From Deltaproteobacteria bacterium (GTDB lineage: Bacteria; Myxococcota; Myxococcia; Myxococcales; SZAS-1), in contig JAFEBB010000011.1 in NCBI GenBank assembly GCA_018266075.1, forward strand, positions 93,728-157,727: 64,000 bases of DNA, written 5' to 3'. The position numbers and the translations under genes were made by a program. Under the pieces are notes generated by a model, which was not told the origin of the DNA, made no database searches, and saw only the letters and a list, made by a program, of their open reading frames with translations. This document shows, one piece after another, positions 60,822 to 64,000 of the stretch (position 1 is its first letter; the number at the start of each line of letters is the position of its first letter).

Positions 60822-61759
60822 CGTCGACGGCGAACGCGCCGCGCCAGGCCCAAGAGGGCCACGAGCCCGAAGAGCCCCTCGCCGCCGGCCTGGCAGCCGC
60901 TCTTGCTCGAGCCGCCGCTGCTGCTTCCCGTCGAGCCGCCGCTGTCGGAGCCGGTCGAACCCGTGGAGCCCGAGGAGCCGCCGCTGGTGCCGCCCGCGCC
61001 CACCGTCCAGGTGACCGGGTTCGACTCCGCGCCCTGGAAGCTGGCCACCAGGGTGAGCGTGCCCGGCGAGCTGGGCGTGAAGTTGATCGTCGCGCCCGTG
61101 CCGCCGGTGTTGCAATCGGTGCCGGCGTCGGGGCCGCCCACGGAGACCGTCTGGTCCACGCCGGCGCCGCTGAGGTGGTAGGTGAGCGCTTCACCCGGAC
61201 ACACCGTGGCGGAGTCGACGCCCACGCCCATCTGCAGCGGCGCGCCCACCGGGAGCGTGTCCGTGGCCTGGTAGGTCGAGAAGTCGTTCGTGTTGATGAT
61301 GAGCGGCGCGGTGTCGATGGTCGGCGGAATCACGATGTCGGAGACGGTCACCTGCTGGCTCGGCCCGCCGAGCAGGCCGCACTGGCACCCGAAGTTGCCC
61401 TGGAACACGTAGCGCGCCGCGGGGAGCGAGGTCTCCGCGGCGGTGCCGTCGAGCTCGCCGTTCGGCCCCATGTTCGGGAAGTAGGTCTGTGCGGCGGTCT
61501 TGTACTGGATGTCGAAGCTGGTGGTCATGTTGCTGCACGAAGCGCCCGGCGTGGGCGTCGCGCCGATGGTCCAGGTCAGGTCCGCGGGCACCGTGCCTGC
61601 CAGGAACGAGGACAAGACCGGCGGCTGCCGCGCGCCCACCGTCACGGTGAAGGTCGGATTCACGGTGCACGGGTCGTCGGCGCGCGCGCTCGACGCGAAG
61701 GCGGCACCGAAAAGCAACACGCCCGCGCCCAGGACGCGGGGGATGGACTGCTTCACCAT
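60818..61759 (-). CDS. Exported MYXO-CTERM protein
   Basis: A 313-residue secreted protein with a signal peptide (VLGAGVLLFGAAFASSARADD). Two beta-rich domains (TFTVTVGARQPPVLSSF, PGTLTLVASFQG) are followed by a Ser/Gly linker and the C-terminal tripartite tail of MYXO-CTERM: Cys in SGCQAGGEG, a hydrophobic segment (LFGLVALLGLA) and RRVRRRR. Such tails are processed by a dedicated sortase-like enzyme and lipidated at the Cys for surface display. Eight further Cys in the mature part may form disulfides. No enzyme motif. Confidence 0.85.
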   Translation of the reverse strand: MVKQSIPRVLGAGVLLFGAAFASSARADDPCTVNPTFTVTVGARQPPVLSSFLAGTVPADLTWTIGATPTPGASCSNMTTSFDIQYKTAAQTYFPNMGPNGELDGTAAETSLPAARYVFQGNFGCQCGLLGGPSQQVTVSDIVIPPTIDTAPLIINTNDFSTYQATDTLPVGAPLQMGVGVDSATVCPGEALTYHLSGAGVDQTVSVGGPDAGTDCNTGGTGATINFTPSSPGTLTLVASFQGAESNPVTWTVGAGGTSGGSSGSTGSTGSDSGGSTGSSSGGSSKSGCQAGGEGLFGLVALLGLARRVRRRR

Positions 61760-61928
61760 GGCGTTCTTCCTCCTGCCCCCACTTCCGAACTACCTGCTGC
61801 GATCCGTGAAGGCGAGGACGCGACGCCGCCTGGCATCTCGACGAACCGTTTTGGCGCAACCACGCGTCCACGGGCGCGCGCCGCGAGGATTGGCGCGGCG
61901 CCGCAGCCCTGCTAGGAACAACGCACCC

Positions 61929-62960
61929 ATGGCCACGCCCAAGCGACCGGCGCGCAGCGCGAAGCCGGCCATCCCTGCGCCGCCCGCGCGCCTGGCGCGT
62001 CCGCGGTACTTGCTCGGCATCCTCTCCCGCAAGCGCTCGCTCTACACCACCAGCCGCCTGATGGAGGCCGCAACGCGGCTCGGCCACCGCGCGGTGGTGC
62101 TGGATACGCTCCGCTGCAACCTGGTGCTGGAGCGCGGCCACCCCGCGGTCTTCTACAACGGCCACTCGGTGGTGAAGGTGGGCGCGGTGTTGCCGCGCAT
62201 TGGCGCGTCGATCACCAGCTACGGCCTGGCGGTGGTGAACCAGTTCGAGATGATGGGCGTGCCGGTGGCCAACACCAGCCTGGCCATCTCCCGAAGCCGC
62301 GACAAGCTGCGCTGCCTGCAGCTCCTCGCCTCCCACGGCCTCGACATCCCGCGCACGGTGATGGCCCGGGACCGGACCGGCCTGGAGCAGGCCGTGGATC
62401 AGATTGGCGGGCTGCCGGCGATCATCAAGCTCATCCAGGGCACGCAGGGCGTGGGCGTGATGATCGCCCACACCATCGAGGAGATTCAGACCATCCTCGA
62501 CACCTTCTGGAACCTGGGCCAGGAGATCCTTCTTCAGGAGTTCATCGCCGAGTCCAAGGGCGCCGACATCCGCGCGCTGGTGGTGGGCGACCGCGTGGTG
62601 GGCGCGATGCGCCGCAAGGCGAAGGCCGGCGAGTTCCGCAGCAACATCCACCGCGGCGGCCAGGGCATGGTCGTCGAGCTCACGCCCGAGTACGAGCGCA
62701 CGGCGGTGAAGGCTGCGAAGGTCATGGGCCTGGAAATCGCCGGCGTGGACATGCTGGAGAGCGGCACCGGGCCGAAGATCATGGAGGTCAACTCCAGCCC
62801 GGGCTTCGAGGGCCTGGAGGCGGCCACCGGCCTCGACATCGCCCAGCTCATCATGCAGCACGTGATCGCGCTGGCCGACGCAGGTCGGGCCGGGTCGCAG
62901 GCTGGGACCGCGGCGCCTCGCGAAGCTTCTGCTACGATTTCCCGACGGGTCGATGAATGA
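61929..62960 (+). CDS. RimK-like ATP-grasp ligase
   Basis: A 343-residue cytoplasmic enzyme related to RimK (ribosomal protein S6 glutamate ligase). ATP-grasp motifs IIKLIQGTQGVGVMIA, LLQEFIAESKGADIRALVVG and PKIMEVNSSPGFEGLEAATG are intact. The N-terminal ~30 residues are a basic Pro/Ala/Arg-rich extension not usual in RimK. It adds amino acids to a protein or small-molecule carboxylate; substrate unknown. It is divergent from the MYXO-CTERM gene (169 bp apart), with no clear operator in the gap. Confidence 0.88.
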   Translation: MATPKRPARSAKPAIPAPPARLARPRYLLGILSRKRSLYTTSRLMEAATRLGHRAVVLDTLRCNLVLERGHPAVFYNGHSVVKVGAVLPRIGASITSYGLAVVNQFEMMGVPVANTSLAISRSRDKLRCLQLLASHGLDIPRTVMARDRTGLEQAVDQIGGLPAIIKLIQGTQGVGVMIAHTIEEIQTILDTFWNLGQEILLQEFIAESKGADIRALVVGDRVVGAMRRKAKAGEFRSNIHRGGQGMVVELTPEYERTAVKAAKVMGLEIAGVDMLESGTGPKIMEVNSSPGFEGLEAATGLDIAQLIMQHVIALADAGRAGSQAGTAAPREASATISRRVDE

Positions 62961-63021
62961 AGGGCCCGCTCGCTCGTCCATCCATCGCCGGCGCGGTCCG
63001 AACCGTGCGGGCGGAGGCGCC

Positions 63022-64000
63022 ATGCGTTCGATCGCACTGACCATCCTCGGCTTCTTCGCGGCACTGGCCCTGGCCGGGTGCTGCACCACCGAGACGCCCG
63101 CGCCCGCCCCCGGCCCGAGCTATGCCGCGCCCGCGCCCATGTACCACTACTACGGCGCACACCCGGTTCCGATGGAGGAAGGCGGCGGCTGGTGCTGGAT
63201 CGACGGCCCGCACGTCCACCCGTACCCGGCGCCGCAGCCGCAGTACTACACGTACACGAACAGCGTGTACGTCTATCAGGGCCCGGTGGACTGCACCTTC
63301 TCCGGCCAGCACCCGACGCCGGGCGGCGGCTGGTGCTACCTGAACTTCGCGCACAGCCACAATTACTGCCCGCCGCCCGAGTACCGCACCTACTACACGT
63401 GGGACACGGTCCATCACGTGTACGTGTACGCGCCGCAGCCGTCGAACTACCACGGGGCAGCGCCCGTCTATGGACAGCCGGGCTACACCGGCGCAGCACC
63501 TGCCTATGGCCACGGCGCAGCGCCCGCGTACGGCGCTCCGACGTACAGCGCTCCCAACACGGGCTACGGCCACGGTGCCGCGCCCGCGAACGGCGGCCCG
63601 TCGTACTCGGCGGCCGGCGCTCCGGCGGCAGGCCACGGCAGCACCGGCGCGGCGCCCAGCTACGGCGCGCCCTCCACCGGCGGCAACAACCACGGCTCGA
63701 CCGGCCCGAGCTACGGCGCGCCCGCGACCGGCGCTCCCGCGAGCGGCGCCAGCTATCCGAGCTACGGCAACGGCCATTCGTCGAATGAGGGCGTGGCACC
63801 CGGCCAGGCGGATCGCGGCGGCTTCCAGAACAACGGCAGCAACGGCGGACCTTCGTACGGCGCCCCCAACACCGGCGCACACTCGGGTGGCGCTCCTGCG
63901 GTCGGTCACAGCGGCGGGAGCTACAGCGCGCCTCCAGGCCAGGCCGATCGCGGCGGCTTCCAGAACAACGGCAACGGGAACGGCAACGGTGCCCCCTCGT
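63022..64000 (+). CDS. Low-complexity Tyr/Pro/Gly-rich lipoprotein, cut by the window end
   Basis: A reading frame of at least 326 codons running to the end of the window. It begins with a lipoprotein signal (lipobox LALAGC, with a second Cys directly after), GGAGG upstream. The mature chain is rich in Tyr, Pro, Gly, His and Asn, with Cys in pairs of PGGGWCY-type segments, then a tail of repeats such as APNTGYGHGAAPA and PPGQADRGGFQNNG. The composition suggests an unstructured, possibly adhesive or phase-separating surface protein. The C-terminal end is not seen. Confidence 0.8.
   Translation, partial: MRSIALTILGFFAALALAGCCTTETPAPAPGPSYAAPAPMYHYYGAHPVPMEEGGGWCWIDGPHVHPYPAPQPQYYTYTNSVYVYQGPVDCTFSGQHPTPGGGWCYLNFAHSHNYCPPPEYRTYYTWDTVHHVYVYAPQPSNYHGAAPVYGQPGYTGAAPAYGHGAAPAYGAPTYSAPNTGYGHGAAPANGGPSYSAAGAPAAGHGSTGAAPSYGAPSTGGNNHGSTGPSYGAPATGAPASGASYPSYGNGHSSNEGVAPGQADRGGFQNNGSNGGPSYGAPNTGAHSGGAPAVGHSGGSYSAPPGQADRGGFQNNGNGNGNGAPS

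Overview
The window is high-GC, gene-dense DNA that looks like a Myxococcota (myxobacterium-type) chromosome. The clues are a MYXO-CTERM C-terminal tail (60818..61759), a DUF2378-type myxobacterial paralog (47619..48185), an AgmX-like C-terminal domain (29013..29933), three eukaryotic-type Ser/Thr kinases with different output domains, an FHA and a PilZ protein, and about a dozen predicted lipoproteins, many with long Ser/Thr/Gly linkers. No tRNA, rRNA, CRISPR array, transposase, integrase or phage gene was seen.

Layout. 0-8 kb (minus strand): an AidB-like acyl-CoA dehydrogenase, a CAP-like lipoprotein, then a complete tyrosine/homogentisate degradation operon transcribed fahA-maiA-hpd-hmgA. 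8-11 kb: a large Ser/Thr kinase with TPR tail and two small proteins. 11-22 kb: aroA, two adjacent surface-type lipoproteins (five PPC-like modules; six Cys-rich modules), a mutarotase, then the tightly overlapped shikimate operon aroE-aroC/K-aroB-aroQ, in which chorismate synthase and shikimate kinase are one polypeptide. With aroA, every step from DAHP to chorismate is encoded here. 22-29 kb: aspS followed by a coupled block of an alkylglycerone-phosphate-synthase-like flavoprotein, a degenerate GlcE-like partner, a CCG-domain Fe-S protein and a lipid kinase.

29-43 kb: an AgmX-like protein, a zinc-finger/Ser-Thr kinase hybrid and a stand-alone SNF2-type helicase. Upstream on the minus strand lies atpG-x-atpD-y-atpC, followed by a Memo/AMMECR1 fusion lipoprotein, an ADP-ribosylglycohydrolase and a HAD phosphatase. 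atpA is not next to atpG. Instead there is about 0.9 kb of non-coding DNA holding the remains of an ArsR-type regulator and a 39-bp inverted repeat. 44-49 kb: a universal stress protein, a PilZ protein, an FAD amine-oxidase-like enzyme with a DUF2378 partner, and two small proteins. 49-53 kb: two lipoprotein genes broken by single-base deletions (a membrane-less RND porter and an ExbD-like protein) around an intact EEP-family lipoprotein. 53-64 kb: a GH5-like lipoprotein, a glycosyltransferase-like protein, a methyltransferase, an IPT/TIG lipoprotein, a PEGA-tailed kinase, an AraC regulator, a MYXO-CTERM protein, a RimK-like ATP-grasp enzyme and a low-complexity lipoprotein that runs off the end.

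Most promising leads: the AroC-AroK fusion, the exported Memo-AMMECR1 fusion, the AGPS-like/Fe-S/lipid-kinase operon, the split atp cluster with two inserted exported proteins, the membrane-less RND lipoprotein, and short AT-rich islands inside otherwise GC-rich genes. No single region stands out as a complete new defence or mobile system. All functions are assigned from sequence motifs read by eye; no database search was run.
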